Below are positions 54,493-64,000 of a stretch of DNA of 64,000 bases, piece by piece. Under the pieces are notes generated by a model, which made no database searches, was not told the origin of the DNA, and saw only the letters and a program-made list of their open reading frames with translations. Each line of letters opens with the position of its first letter. Position 1 is the stretch's first letter. The stretch is from Yersinia aleksiciae (GTDB lineage: Bacteria; Pseudomonadota; Gammaproteobacteria; Enterobacterales; Enterobacteriaceae): NCBI RefSeq assembly GCF_001047675.1, contig NZ_CP011975.1, positions 1,652,073 to 1,716,072 on the forward strand. The letters run 5' to 3'. Position numbers and translations under genes: made by a program.

Positions 54493-54900
54493 TTAACCGA
54501 TTTCGCGGATTTCAAAACTGTGGGTAATAGTCGCTGCTTTACCTAGCATCAGGGAAACGGAGCAATATTTCTCTGCTGACAACTCAACTGCACGCTCAAC
54601 AATTTTGTCGGTGAGGCCCTTACCGCTGACGATGAAGTGCAAATTGATCTGCGTAAACAGACGCGGCGCTTCTTCGCGACGCTGAGAAGTTAACGTGACC
54701 TCACAATCGCGCACATCGTTACGCCCTTTTTGCAAAATCGACACCACATCAATCGCGCTACAGCCACCGGCTGACATCAACAACATTTCCATCGGGCTAG
54801 GTGCCTTATCGCCGGCATTTCCATCCATCAAAACTTGATGTCCTGACGCCGATTCACCCAAAAATGTCAGCCCCTCAACCCACTTTACACGTGCCTGCAT
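54493..54900 (-). CDS. yhfA: OsmC-like protein YhfA
   Basis: A 135-residue OsmC/Ohr-fold protein (E. coli 134). The two cysteines typical of the fold are in AGGCSAIDVV and EKYCSVSLML. Peroxidase activity is inferred from the family and not established for YhfA. It is divergent from crp. Confidence 0.94.
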   Translation of the reverse strand: MQARVKWVEGLTFLGESASGHQVLMDGNAGDKAPSPMEMLLMSAGGCSAIDVVSILQKGRNDVRDCEVTLTSQRREEAPRLFTQINLHFIVSGKGLTDKIVERAVELSAEKYCSVSLMLGKAATITHSFEIREIG

Positions 54901-55232
54901 AACGCTCGCTCCCAGTTAAATTTCCTGATCCAGACTACCCTTTCATTTAGAAACTCGCAATGTAACCCGATGTTCATCATGCTGAAGCGATACAACACAA
55001 GACACTGACCTCATCCTGTGCTACAAACAGAACCGAAAGTGTTGTTCTAGAATTAAATAGGGTAGTGATCAATACTCAGTGAAGGGTTTCTATCCGGTAC
55101 GTATATTGGCTATACCTTTCGGCAGTTGAGCAAATTAATATGCTAATAGAAAGTGTATTTTAAAAGCACGCCGTACAGGGAACTCTGAGCCCTGTTAAGT
55201 TAGGCAGCGATAACAACAGAGGATAACAGCGA
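54901..55232. promoter_or_regulatory. yhfA-crp divergent control region
   Basis: A 332-base non-coding gap, as long as the crp upstream region of E. coli, which contains autoregulatory Crp sites and a divergent promoter. Here I see a short stem ACAGGG/CCCTGT (55175-55195) in the crp leader and a conserved AACAGAGGATAACAGCG ribosome-site context before the ATG. I cannot point to a convincing Crp consensus by eye. Confidence 0.5.
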
Positions 55233-55865
55233 ATGGTTCTCGGCAAGCCACAAACAGACCCGACTCTCGAATGGTTCCTGTCTCATTGCCATATCCACAA
55301 ATATCCATCGAAGAGTACGCTAATTCACCAAGGTGAAAAGGCCGAAACGCTTTACTACATCGTGAAAGGCTCCGTTGCGGTGCTGATCAAAGATGAAGAA
55401 GGTAAAGAGATGATTCTCTCCTATTTAAACCAGGGGGATTTCATCGGCGAGCTTGGATTATTTGAAGAAGGCCAAGAGCGTAGTGCCTGGGTTAGAGCAA
55501 AAACCGCCTGTGAAGTGGCTGAAATTTCTTACAAAAAATTCCGTCAGCTGATTCAGGTAAATCCAGATATCTTGATGCGCCTGTCTTCACAAATGGCGAA
55601 CCGCCTTCAGATTACATCCGAGAAAGTGGGTAACCTCGCTTTCCTTGATGTCACTGGGCGCATTGCACAAACGCTGCTTAATCTGGCAAAACAACCTGAT
55701 GCCATGACCCACCCAGATGGGATGCAGATTAAGATTACTCGCCAGGAAATTGGTCAGATAGTTGGCTGCTCCCGCGAAACTGTGGGGCGGATACTAAAAA
55801 TGCTGGAAGATCAAAACCTGATCTCCGCACACGGTAAAACGATTGTCGTTTACGGCACCCGTTAA
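55233..55865 (+). CDS. crp: cAMP receptor protein
   Basis: Global activator for catabolite-controlled genes, acting as a cAMP-bound dimer. It has 210 residues that differ from E. coli, as I remember it, at only a few positions (in the [10 protein letters not shown] helix). The cyclic-nucleotide pocket has G72, E73, R83 and S84 (one higher than mature numbering). The recognition helix has R181, E182 and R186 within CSRETVGR. A perfect terminator follows. Confidence 0.99.
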   Translation: MVLGKPQTDPTLEWFLSHCHIHKYPSKSTLIHQGEKAETLYYIVKGSVAVLIKDEEGKEMILSYLNQGDFIGELGLFEEGQERSAWVRAKTACEVAEISYKKFRQLIQVNPDILMRLSSQMANRLQITSEKVGNLAFLDVTGRIAQTLLNLAKQPDAMTHPDGMQIKITRQEIGQIVGCSRETVGRILKMLEDQNLISAHGKTIVVYGTR

Positions 55866-55873
55866 TTCCCTCT

Positions 55874-55908
55874 AAACCGGTGCCGATAACCCTCGGCACC
55901 GGTTTTCT
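55874..55908 (+). terminator. crp terminator
   Basis: A perfect 12-base stem (55875-55886 with 55893-55904), six-base loop and a TTTTCTT tail, nine bases after the crp stop. Confidence 0.88.
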
Positions 55909-55943
55909 TAATCTTTTGTGATCAATAAATTTCTGGGGCCTAC

Positions 55944-58064
55944 ATGAATTGGCAACGGGTTATTTATCATCCTGAAGTAAACTACGCATTACGCCAAACA
56001 TTGGTTCTTTGCCTGCCAGCAGCTCTAGGCTTTGCCATAGGCGAGCTGCGACTCGGACTGATGTTCTCCCTGATACCTGCGTGTTGCAATATTGCCTCGC
56101 TGGATACACCGCACCAACACTTCTTCCGGCGGCTGATTATAGGCGGCGCGCTCTTTACACTGAGCAGCTTTCTGACTCAGCAGCTGTTGCTGTGGCACAT
56201 TCCCTTGCCGTGGATCATGCTCGGACTGGCACTGGTACTCGGTGTAAACGGTACGATCAGCCCCCTTCATGGCCGTTTACTGCCTGCCGCGTTAATCGCC
56301 GCAATATTCAGCCTCAGCATGGTTGGTCGCGCACCTATTTGGCAAGCGCCGCTGTTGTGCGCCGTCGGGACACTCTGGTATGGGGTCTTTAACTGGCTGT
56401 GGTTCCGATTATGCAGAGACCAGCCGATCCGCGAGCCATTAAGCCAGCTTTATCATTTGCTGGCTGATTATTGCGATGCTAAATACAACCTACTCTCTCA
56501 GCATGTTGAACCGGAAAAGGCGATCCCCCCATTGCTCGATCGGCAACAGGGGATAATGGACAAAATTAACCAGCTTTATCAGCAATTCAACTTAATCAGC
56601 AATGCCACCAAGGCCGAGAGAAAACGGCTATTGGGGCTATTCCAGATGGCGCTCGACCTGCAAGAGCATATTACTGCGGCGCTGAATCAGTCAGATAAAG
56701 TGCAAGACCTGTTGGAGCACAGTCAGATTGAGGCGGTACTTCAGCGCAATATGCAGATTATCTCGGCTCAGATGCGTACTATTGCCGATGATATTCTCTA
56801 CCACCACCATGCTAAGACACATTTCACCGCTGGTGATGCGTTGGTTGAACTGGAAGAGATAGCCCAACAGCACCCCAATAACTCAGTGGCGCAATTTTCC
56901 TACTACCATATCAGTCACATTATCCAAATCCTGAGTGACCGACGCCCGCTGTATGACCGCGAGTTAATGTCCAGCCAGCAACAGCAGCCGTTTTGGCCCG
57001 CCTTCGTCAGTTACCTGTCATTTAAATCGATTGCGTTGCGCGATGCAGCGCGACTGGGGGTAACGCTGGCGGCAGGCAGCTATATTGGTGCCTTGATGCA
57101 CCTGCCAAAACCTTATTGGATCTTGCTCACCGTGATGCTGGTGGTACAAAACGGCTATAACGCCACCAAGGTGCGTATCCACCACCGTGCCCTCGGAACA
57201 CTGATCGGGCTGATTTTGGCGGCAGGTTTGCTGCATTTGCGGATGCCGGAAGGGGTGACGCTGGGCATTATGTTGCTCATCACACTGGCATCCTATCTGG
57301 TGCAACGTAAGAACTACGGGCTGGCGGTGATCGGTCGAACCATCACTGCGGTGTATATCTTGCAGCTATTAACCGGCGAAGGCGCTGACTTTTTAGTCCC
57401 GCGTCTGTTGGATACCTTAATCGGTTGTGCGTTGGCCTTTGGCAGCACCTTATGGCTGTGGCCCCAGTGGCAGAGCGGGTTACTGCGTAAGAATGCGCAT
57501 CAGGCGTTGGGAGCTTACCAGAAGATTCTACGTTTGTTGCTGACCCCTCACCCTGATATTGTCCAGCTCTCCTATGAACGCATTCAGGTGAACAAAGCCA
57601 GTAACACGGTCTTAAGCTCACTGAATCAGGCGATGCAAGAACCCGGTTTCAACTCAAAATATTTGGCTGATATGCGGCTGTGGGCGACCCATAGCGAGTT
57701 GATTGTTGGGCATATCAACGAAATGACTATTCTGACGCGGGATCATCCATTGACTGAATCAACCACGCCGTCTGAGGAGGATCACAACCGCATGAATGCT
57801 GCGCTGGCGACAGAATATTTGCAGTTATGTGAGATGGCAATTCAGCAGTGCCAGCAGCGGCTGGAGTCAGACAGCAGCGGGGGAGATGATGATTTTGTGC
57901 AAGCGCCGGATGTCGCCCCCGATACACAAATCTCTGAACTGGAACGTAATTTGCGGCGGATTCTGTCACATTTAAGTGTTATGCATACCGTTTCGTCGAT
58001 GGCCTGGCAGCAGCAGCCCCACCATGGTATTTGGCGCAGTCACAAGTTGCGTGATCAGACGTAA
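55944..58064 (+). CDS. yhfK: FUSC-family inner-membrane protein YhfK
   Basis: A 706-residue fusaric-acid-resistance/YccS-type protein. It has two blocks of membrane helices (about 15-150 and 360-520), each followed by a long cytoplasmic helical region. The family suggests aromatic acid efflux, but the function of YhfK is unknown. The gene next to crp is also yhfK in E. coli. Confidence 0.93.
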   Translation: MNWQRVIYHPEVNYALRQTLVLCLPAALGFAIGELRLGLMFSLIPACCNIASLDTPHQHFFRRLIIGGALFTLSSFLTQQLLLWHIPLPWIMLGLALVLGVNGTISPLHGRLLPAALIAAIFSLSMVGRAPIWQAPLLCAVGTLWYGVFNWLWFRLCRDQPIREPLSQLYHLLADYCDAKYNLLSQHVEPEKAIPPLLDRQQGIMDKINQLYQQFNLISNATKAERKRLLGLFQMALDLQEHITAALNQSDKVQDLLEHSQIEAVLQRNMQIISAQMRTIADDILYHHHAKTHFTAGDALVELEEIAQQHPNNSVAQFSYYHISHIIQILSDRRPLYDRELMSSQQQQPFWPAFVSYLSFKSIALRDAARLGVTLAAGSYIGALMHLPKPYWILLTVMLVVQNGYNATKVRIHHRALGTLIGLILAAGLLHLRMPEGVTLGIMLLITLASYLVQRKNYGLAVIGRTITAVYILQLLTGEGADFLVPRLLDTLIGCALAFGSTLWLWPQWQSGLLRKNAHQALGAYQKILRLLLTPHPDIVQLSYERIQVNKASNTVLSSLNQAMQEPGFNSKYLADMRLWATHSELIVGHINEMTILTRDHPLTESTTPSEEDHNRMNAALATEYLQLCEMAIQQCQQRLESDSSGGDDDFVQAPDVAPDTQISELERNLRRILSHLSVMHTVSSMAWQQQPHHGIWRSHKLRDQT

Positions 58065-58077
58065 AAAGAAGCAAGAG

Positions 58078-58100
58078 AGGGAGGCCAAGCGCCTCCCTTC
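58078..58100. terminator. Convergent yhfK/argD hairpin
   Basis: AGGGAGGC (58078-58085) and GCCTCCCT (58091-58098) pair perfectly around CAAGC, between convergent stops. The flanking T tracts are short, so termination strength is uncertain. Confidence 0.65.
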
Positions 58101-58123
58101 GATAACATTACCGGAGAGTAAAT

Positions 58124-59356
<1,233 letters not shown>

Positions 59357-59392
59357 CTAAGATAATCCATTGAGCCGCCAATTACTGACGAG

Positions 59393-59427
59393 TGAGAATA
59401 TAATCACAAAATATGCATAAAAAATCA
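59393..59427. promoter_or_regulatory. Tandem ARG boxes upstream of argD
   Basis: TGAGAATATAATCA (59393-59406) and TGCATAAAAAATCA (59414-59427) match the core ARG-box consensus TGAATWWWWATTCA at 11 and 12 of 14 positions. They start exactly 21 bases apart, the spacing that puts both on one face for a hexameric ArgR. They lie 49-83 bases before the argD start. Confidence 0.75.
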
Positions 59428-59477
59428 CAATCAAGCAAACAAAAAGATCACTTTATTGATGAATCAATCTCAACTCA

Positions 59478-60053
59478 TTAATTTTTAAGAAAATTAGCCA
59501 ACAATTGATGGCCCTGCTCACTGAGGATGCTCTCTGGATGAAACTGCACGCCCTCCAGTGGCAATGTGCGGTGGCGGATGCCCATGATCTCATCCATCAC
59601 CCCCTCTTGCTCCGTCCATGCGGTTAGCTCAAAACACGCAGGCAGTGAATCGGCGTCAATGACTAACGAGTGATAGCGAGTCACCGTCAGCGGCTGATTC
59701 AGCCCTTGAAAGACGCCTTGATTATTGTGGCAAATCGCCGTGGTCTTGCCATGCATCACCTGCCGCGCCCGCACAATGCGCGCGCCAAAAGCTTGCCCTA
59801 GCGCCTGATGACCCAGACAAACCCCCAGTATTGGCAATTTACCGGCAAAATGGCTGATGGCCGCCAATGAGATCCCCGCTTCATTCGGCGTGCAAGGGCC
59901 GGGCGATATCACCAAATGCGACGGCGATAACTTTTCAATATCAGCCAGTTGCACTTCATCATTACGCTTCACCACCACCTGCGCGCCCAGCTCACAAAAA
60001 TACTGGTACAGGTTGTAGGTAAATGAATCGTAATTATCGATTAATAACAGCAT
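59478..60053 (-). CDS. pabA: Aminodeoxychorismate synthase glutamine amidotransferase
   Basis: The glutaminase subunit that supplies ammonia to PabB for p-aminobenzoate (folate) synthesis. It has 191 residues (E. coli 187). The class I amidotransferase triad is visible as Cys in [10 protein letters not shown], and His and Glu in VQFHPES. TrpG-type proteins are similar, but the argD neighbour supports pabA. Confidence 0.95.
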   Translation of the reverse strand: MLLLIDNYDSFTYNLYQYFCELGAQVVVKRNDEVQLADIEKLSPSHLVISPGPCTPNEAGISLAAISHFAGKLPILGVCLGHQALGQAFGARIVRARQVMHGKTTAICHNNQGVFQGLNQPLTVTRYHSLVIDADSLPACFELTAWTEQEGVMDEIMGIRHRTLPLEGVQFHPESILSEQGHQLLANFLKN

Positions 60054-60239
60054 GTTATTTCATCCTACTGATCTGTAGACGAGTCAGGTTATTCTATTTA
60101 GCGCCGATTATTTGGATGTGCGTATTTTTGCACACATGCCCATTATTATGAAATTTGAGTCAATCAACTTGTTGCGCTGTTTAGACAATGGTGCAATCAT
60201 GCGTGTGAGTAATGCGCATGACCACGGGGGTAAATAGCG

Positions 60240-60464
60240 ATGGCAACAAAGCGTTCGGTGAATGTCACTCTTGATCCAGATCTGTATGAGAGAGCCAAGC
60301 TGGCAGGATTAAACTTGTCCCAATTATTGGCCGAAAAAGTGAAAAGCCGTATTCATGAAATTGAAATGGCAAAATGGCAAGCAGATAACAGAGTTGGCTT
60401 GGAAGAGCTCAATAGAATCACAGAAGAGCACGGATTACTTTCTGACGATTACAGGACGTTCTGA
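60240..60464 (+). CDS. ccdA: CcdA-like antitoxin
   Basis: A 74-residue protein with an N-terminal ribbon-helix-helix DNA-binding part (KRSVNVTLDPDLYERAKLAG region) and a C-terminal toxin-binding tail (MAKWQADNRVGLEELNRI). The order and two-base gap to the toxin are typical of ccdAB. Antitoxins of this type repress their own promoter together with the toxin. It lies where E. coli K-12 has fic-yhfG after pabA, which indicates an accessory insertion or exchange. Confidence 0.9.
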   Translation: MATKRSVNVTLDPDLYERAKLAGLNLSQLLAEKVKSRIHEIEMAKWQADNRVGLEELNRITEEHGLLSDDYRTF

Positions 60465-60466
60465 GG

Positions 60467-60775
60467 ATGCAATTTACTATCTATAATAACTTAAGCAACA
60501 GCACCGATTACCCTTACTTGATTGATGTACAAAGTGATCTTATTGATGTGCTCACAACTCGACTCGTCATCCCACTATTTCCCATCAGGAAAATCCGAGC
60601 GCAGCCCCCCGAACGTCTATGTCCGGTAATTGATGTATGCGGAGACAGATTTGTTGTCATGACCCACGAAATGGCCAGTATCCGACGTAGCTTGCTTGGG
60701 GATGTTGCAGGTAACGCATCATCGGATAGAGGCCGTATAAAAAATGCTATTGATTTCTTGATAGATGGCTTCTGA
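60467..60775 (+). CDS. ccdB: CcdB-like DNA gyrase-inhibiting toxin
   Basis: A 102-residue protein with the CcdB fold. It has DVQSDLIDVLTTRLVIPL (20-37), MTHEMASI and the C-terminal IKNAIDFLIDGF. In F-plasmid CcdB the last residues W99-G100-I101 contact gyrase. Here they read D100-G101-F102, as in some chromosomal CcdB proteins, so potency cannot be assumed. Its ribosome site overlaps the ccdA stop. It converges on the HerA-like gene with five bases between stops. Confidence 0.9.
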   Translation: MQFTIYNNLSNSTDYPYLIDVQSDLIDVLTTRLVIPLFPIRKIRAQPPERLCPVIDVCGDRFVVMTHEMASIRRSLLGDVAGNASSDRGRIKNAIDFLIDGF

Positions 60776-60780
60776 TCAGC

Positions 60781-62301
60781 TTAACGCTTACGCCCACCGG
60801 TAATTGACCCCAGAACGCCACGCAGAATTTGTCGGCCGAGATCACGCGCCATGCTTTTCGCTGCGGTCTGGACGATACCATCATGTCTGCCGCCCCGTGG
60901 GCCGGTAGAACCAAAGAGTAAATCATTCAGTCCGCCCATCAAACCACCGCCACTATTTTGCTGTTCAGCCGGTTGCTGAGGCGCTGCCGCCTCCCCTGGC
61001 GCCGCACTCCCCATAGTCGAGAAGCCGCCAGCGGATAATTTTTCATAGGCAGATTCACGGTCGACCATCTCTTCATAGCGACCATAGAGGGGTGAATGAT
61101 TGATGGCGTGATTGCGTGCTGCTGCATCCAATGCACCCATTTTTGATTGTGGCGCGATAACCATGCCTCGCTCCACCACATTGGGCCGTCCTTTCTCGTC
61201 GAGGAAGGAGATCAACGCTTCACCGACAGCCAATTCGGTAATCACCTGTTCGGCGCTGAAGGCAGGATTAGCACGCATGGTTTGTGCTGCCGCTTTCACC
61301 GCTTTTTGGTCGCGCGGGGTAAAGGCACGCAGGGCATGTTGCACGCGGTTGCCCAACTGACCAAGAATTTTATCCGGGATATCCAGCGGGTTTTGCGTCA
61401 CGAAATAGATGCCGACACCTTTTGAGCGGATCAGCCGCACCACTTGCTCAACTTTGTCCACCAGCGCCGCAGGGGCATCGGTGAAGAGCAGATGGGCCTC
61501 GTCAAAGAAAAAGACCAATTTAGGTTTTTCGACATCGCCCACTTCCGGAAGCTGCTCGAACAGCTCAGCCAGCAACCAAAGCAGGAAAATGGCGTATAAC
61601 TTGGGCTGATTGATCAGCCGATCCGCCGCCAGCAGGTTGATAATCCCCTGTCCGTTGCTGTCGGTCTGCATTAAATCGTGGATATCCAGCATCGGCTCAC
61701 CAAAGAATTGATTCGCCCCCTGCTCTTCCAGGGTCAGCAGACCCCGCTGGATGGCCCCAATCGAGGCCGGAGTGACGTTGCCATATTGGGTGCGGAACTG
61801 TTTGGCATTGTCGCCGACGAACTGCACGATAGCGCGCAGATCTTTCATGTCCAGCAGCAGTAGTCCGTTATCGTCGGCGATCTTAAACACTAATTGCAGT
61901 ACGCCGCTTTGCACGTCATTCAGATCAAGCAGACGGCCTAGCAGCAGTGGGCCAAGGTCAGAGAGGGTGGCGCGGATTGGATGGCCTTTTTCCGCGAAAA
62001 TATCCCAAGGCACAATCGGGCATGCCTGTGGCTGCCAGTCAGTGACACCTATCGCGGCCAGCCGGGATTCCAGTTTCTCCGAAGCAACACCTTCAGCGCC
62101 AATGCCGGAGAGGTCCCCTTTCACATCCGCCAGGAATACGGGTACGCCAATGCGGGAGAATTGCTCGGCCATCTTTTGCAAAGTGACGGTTTTACCGGTC
62201 CCCGTCGCCCCAGTAATCAAGCCATGGCGGTTTGCCAGTGCCGATAGAATCACCAAGTCTTGCGCCGGCAGTGCTTTGCCGATAAGTAATGTTTCGCTCA
62301 T
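60781..62301 (-). CDS. HerA-like ATPase (DUF853, YjgR type)
   Basis: A 506-residue protein of the HerA/FtsK superfamily. Walker A is [10 protein letters not shown] (31-40) and Walker [12 protein letters not shown] (about 263-273), with the family's DUF853 region over most of the length and a low-complexity P/Q/G stretch (about 425-465) before a basic tail. E. coli YjgR, its likely relative, is encoded elsewhere and has no known function. HerA proteins translocate DNA in archaeal repair and some phage-defence systems. No NurA or other partner is present here, so a defence role is not supported. Confidence 0.88.
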   Translation of the reverse strand: MSETLLIGKALPAQDLVILSALANRHGLITGATGTGKTVTLQKMAEQFSRIGVPVFLADVKGDLSGIGAEGVASEKLESRLAAIGVTDWQPQACPIVPWDIFAEKGHPIRATLSDLGPLLLGRLLDLNDVQSGVLQLVFKIADDNGLLLLDMKDLRAIVQFVGDNAKQFRTQYGNVTPASIGAIQRGLLTLEEQGANQFFGEPMLDIHDLMQTDSNGQGIINLLAADRLINQPKLYAIFLLWLLAELFEQLPEVGDVEKPKLVFFFDEAHLLFTDAPAALVDKVEQVVRLIRSKGVGIYFVTQNPLDIPDKILGQLGNRVQHALRAFTPRDQKAVKAAAQTMRANPAFSAEQVITELAVGEALISFLDEKGRPNVVERGMVIAPQSKMGALDAAARNHAINHSPLYGRYEEMVDRESAYEKLSAGGFSTMGSAAPGEAAAPQQPAEQQNSGGGLMGGLNDLLFGSTGPRGGRHDGIVQTAAKSMARDLGRQILRGVLGSITGGRKR

Positions 62302-62398
62302 AAACCTTTCACCCCATCGCTGCTAGATAATTGATTATAAGCATGCCATTGGCGCAAACGGATTAATTTATATCGGAATGGGATTTGGGTAGGGATAA

Positions 62399-62425
62399 GC
62401 CAGCTTTCGGGGGACGAAAGCTGGC
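62399..62425 (-). terminator. ppiA terminator hairpin
   Basis: A perfect 11-base stem (62415-62425 with 62399-62409) around five bases, nine bases after the ppiA stop. The T tract is poor (TTATCC), so it may be a processing or stabilising stem. Confidence 0.6.
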
Positions 62426-62433
62426 ATAACTGA

Positions 62434-63003
62434 TTAAGGCAACACTTTCGCTGACAGGATAGTTATCGGCTTAACCGGCACATTCTGATACGGGCCGACG
62501 TTTTCCGTCTGAACCTGGGAGATTTTCTCTACCACATCCATGCCTTTTACCACTTTACCGAACACGGCATAACCAAAGTCGCGCTGGCCATGATCGAGGA
62601 ACGCATTGTCTGCTACGTTGAGGAAGAACTGGCTGGTGGCGCTGTCTTTATCTGCGGTACGGGCCATCGAGATGGTGCCACGCAGGTTACGCAAGCCATT
62701 ATCCGCTTCGTTTTTGATTGGCGTTTTAGCGGTTTTTTGTTTGAAATCAGCGGTGAAGCCGCCACCTTGAACCATAAAGCCAGGAATAACACGGTGGAAA
62801 ATAGTGTTGTTGTAGTAGCCGTTGTTGACGTAATCAACGAAGTTTTGTGTTGAAATCGGGGCCTTCTGGCTATTGAGTTCCAACTCAATATTCCCAACCG
62901 ATGTCGTTAACAACACATGAGGTTCACCGGCAGCTAAAGCAGCGGGTGCCACGGCGCTGAGGGAACAAAGTGCGATGAAGGTCACTAAAGTACGTTTGAA
63001 CAT
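62434..63003 (-). CDS. ppiA: Periplasmic cyclophilin-type prolyl isomerase A
   Basis: Catalyses cis-trans proline isomerisation in the periplasm. It has 189 residues (E. coli 190). The signal peptide ends near residue 24 ([12 protein letters not shown]). The cyclophilin core has [15 protein letters not shown] with the catalytic Arg, and [17 protein letters not shown]. The gap from 63004 to the operator at 63310 has no further gene. Confidence 0.96.
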   Translation of the reverse strand: MFKRTLVTFIALCSLSAVAPAALAAGEPHVLLTTSVGNIELELNSQKAPISTQNFVDYVNNGYYNNTIFHRVIPGFMVQGGGFTADFKQKTAKTPIKNEADNGLRNLRGTISMARTADKDSATSQFFLNVADNAFLDHGQRDFGYAVFGKVVKGMDVVEKISQVQTENVGPYQNVPVKPITILSAKVLP

Positions 63004-63309
63004 TAACGGTTCCTTTCTGTGGGGTACAAACAGCGGAAAAGCGCTTTGATTCTAGAGAGCTAACCCGCGTAATGCCACCCATTTACCGATTTTTACGTAA
63101 CAAAATGCGCATTTTCGCTGAAAACGCGTCACTACGATGAATAAGCGGCACAATAGCGATCAATTAGCCAAATTAACCCATCAAGGCATTCCACGGCAAC
63201 AGTGAAATTCTGCAACCAAGATCACGTCTTGCTGATTTTCTTACCCACTATCTGTCGTTTTTGGGAGAAACATCCCATTTTGTTTCTGGCTAATCGTTAA
63301 TCTGCCTCC

Positions 63310-63329
63310 AAATGAGAGCGCTCTCATTT
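63310..63329 (+). promoter_or_regulatory. LacI/GalR-type operator
   Basis: A perfect 20-bp palindrome centred on the AGAGCGCTCT core, typical of operators of sugar-responsive LacI/GalR repressors, 27 bases before the GH4 start. The cognate regulator is not in the window; the AscG/GalR-like type is a reasonable guess. Confidence 0.75.
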
Positions 63330-63356
63330 CTAATTCATCCATTTTGAGGCCAAATT

Positions 63357-64000
63357 ATGAAAACCTTTAAAATTGCCATTATTGGTGGCGGTAGTAGCTA
63401 TACCCCTGAGTTGGTTGATGGGCTGATTCAGCGCATTGACCAGTTACCGGTCACCGAGTTGGCATTGGCTGATGTCGAATTGGGTCGTCAAAAAGTGGAG
63501 ATTATTGCCGCACTGACCCGCAGAATGTTGGATCGCCACGGGCTGGAGCAAGTGAAAGTCAGTGTTCACTTCTCACTGGATACCGCCATCGAAGGAGCCA
63601 GCTTTGTGCTGACCCAGTTCCGTGTCGGCCAGCTCCCTGCGCGGGCGGCGGACGAACGTTTGGGGCTAAAATATAACCTGCTCGGGCAGGAAACCACGGG
63701 GGTCGGCGGTTTTGCCAAAGCACTGCGCACCATTCCAGTGATGCTTGATATTGCGGCTAAAGTCGAGCGACTGGCACCGGACGCCTGGATCATTAACTTC
63801 ACCAATCCCGCCGGGATCGTCACCGAAGCGGTGACCCGTTATAGCAACGCGAAAATTATCGGTCTGTGTAATGTCCCGATCAGCATGCATCATATGATTG
63901 CCAATTTACTGCAAGCACCTTATGAAGATATCCAACTGCGCTTTGCTGGATTAAACCATATGGTGTGGGTGCATGAGGTGTTGCAGCAGGGTAAGAATGT
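63357..64000 (+). CDS. Family 4 glycosidase, likely 6-phospho-beta-glucosidase, 3' end outside window
   Basis: An NAD- and Mn-dependent glycoside hydrolase family 4 enzyme, of which the first 214 or so of about 440 residues are present. The dinucleotide loop is IGGGSSYTPEL (9-19), NFTNPAG lies at 147-153, and the metal ligands Cys171 (GLCNVP) and His201 (LNHM) are present. Family members CelF/ChbF and LicH split phosphorylated cellobiose, chitobiose or arbutin; the exact sugar is not decidable from this part. The operator upstream implies induction by its sugar. Confidence 0.9.
   Translation, partial: MKTFKIAIIGGGSSYTPELVDGLIQRIDQLPVTELALADVELGRQKVEIIAALTRRMLDRHGLEQVKVSVHFSLDTAIEGASFVLTQFRVGQLPARAADERLGLKYNLLGQETTGVGGFAKALRTIPVMLDIAAKVERLAPDAWIINFTNPAGIVTEAVTRYSNAKIIGLCNVPISMHHMIANLLQAPYEDIQLRFAGLNHMVWVHEVLQQGKN

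Noticed and set aside
60781..62301. HerA-NurA or HerA-Sir2 type defence system
   Set aside because: The ATPase has no nuclease or Sir2 partner next to it; its neighbours are ccdB and ppiA.
61751..62326. 191-codon plus-strand frame opposite the HerA-like gene
   Set aside because: Antisense shadow; the minus-strand frame has clear Walker motifs.

Overview
The window is enterobacterial chromosome, most probably from the genus Yersinia. The ribosomal, Fmt, TrkA, TauD, ArgD and Crp proteins read as close relatives of the E. coli ones, and the gene order is the classic Enterobacterales order around 72-75 min of the E. coli map. Details such as a 129-residue L17, an rrn operon joined to murB, and the bfr-bfd-tuf junction fit Yersinia. 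The genus is an inference from remembered protein sequences; no database was searched.

Layout. (1) 1-7048: the 3'-truncated murB, then a complete rRNA operon on the minus strand (16S, tRNA-Glu, 23S, 5S) with two promoters, boxA antiterminator sites and tandem terminators. (2) 7088-17376: housekeeping genes yrdA, aroE, tsaC, yrdD, smg, dprA, then def-fmt-rsmB-trkA-mscL divergently, then arfA, zntR and yhdN. (3) 17545-31414: the alpha, spc and S10 ribosomal protein operons, all on the minus strand, with recognisable promoters, leaders and terminators. (4) 31577-32323: bacterioferritin and its ferredoxin. (5) 32466-38803: the str operon (rpsL-rpsG-fusA-tuf), preceded by tusDCB and yheO. (6) 39060-43813: fkpA, slyX, slyD, yheV, kefB and kefG. 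(7) 44035-53395: yheS and yheT-yheU, which are adjacent in E. coli K-12. Here they are separated by about 6 kb of accessory genes: a glycosyltransferase, the taurine operon tauABCD, a PhzF-like enzyme and a LysE-type exporter. (8) 53539-58064: prkB, yhfA, crp, yhfK. (9) 58124-63003: argD and pabA, then a CcdA/CcdB-type toxin-antitoxin pair and a HerA-like ATPase where E. coli has fic-yhfG, then ppiA. (10) 63357-64000: the start of a GH4 phospho-glycosidase gene behind a perfect LacI/GalR-type operator.

Most of the window is core genome: translation machinery and its assembly (rRNA, ribosomal proteins, EF-G, EF-Tu, fMet formylation and deformylation, ribosome rescue, tRNA thiolation and t6A synthesis), protein folding (FkpA, SlyD, PpiA, SecY), potassium and turgor control (TrkA, KefB/KefG, MscL) and global regulation (Crp). 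The accessory content is small: taurine scavenging, one toxin-antitoxin pair, one glycosyltransferase and a sugar-phosphate hydrolase.

No clearly undescribed system is visible. The most informative oddities are the hybrid flanks of the rRNA operon (rrnB-like murB side and tRNA-Glu, rrnD-like yrdA side), a 5S gene remnant between its terminators, a U-U mismatch in the tRNA-Glu anticodon stem, the hairpin at the arfA stop codon, and the two accessory insertions at yheS/yheT and pabA/ppiA.
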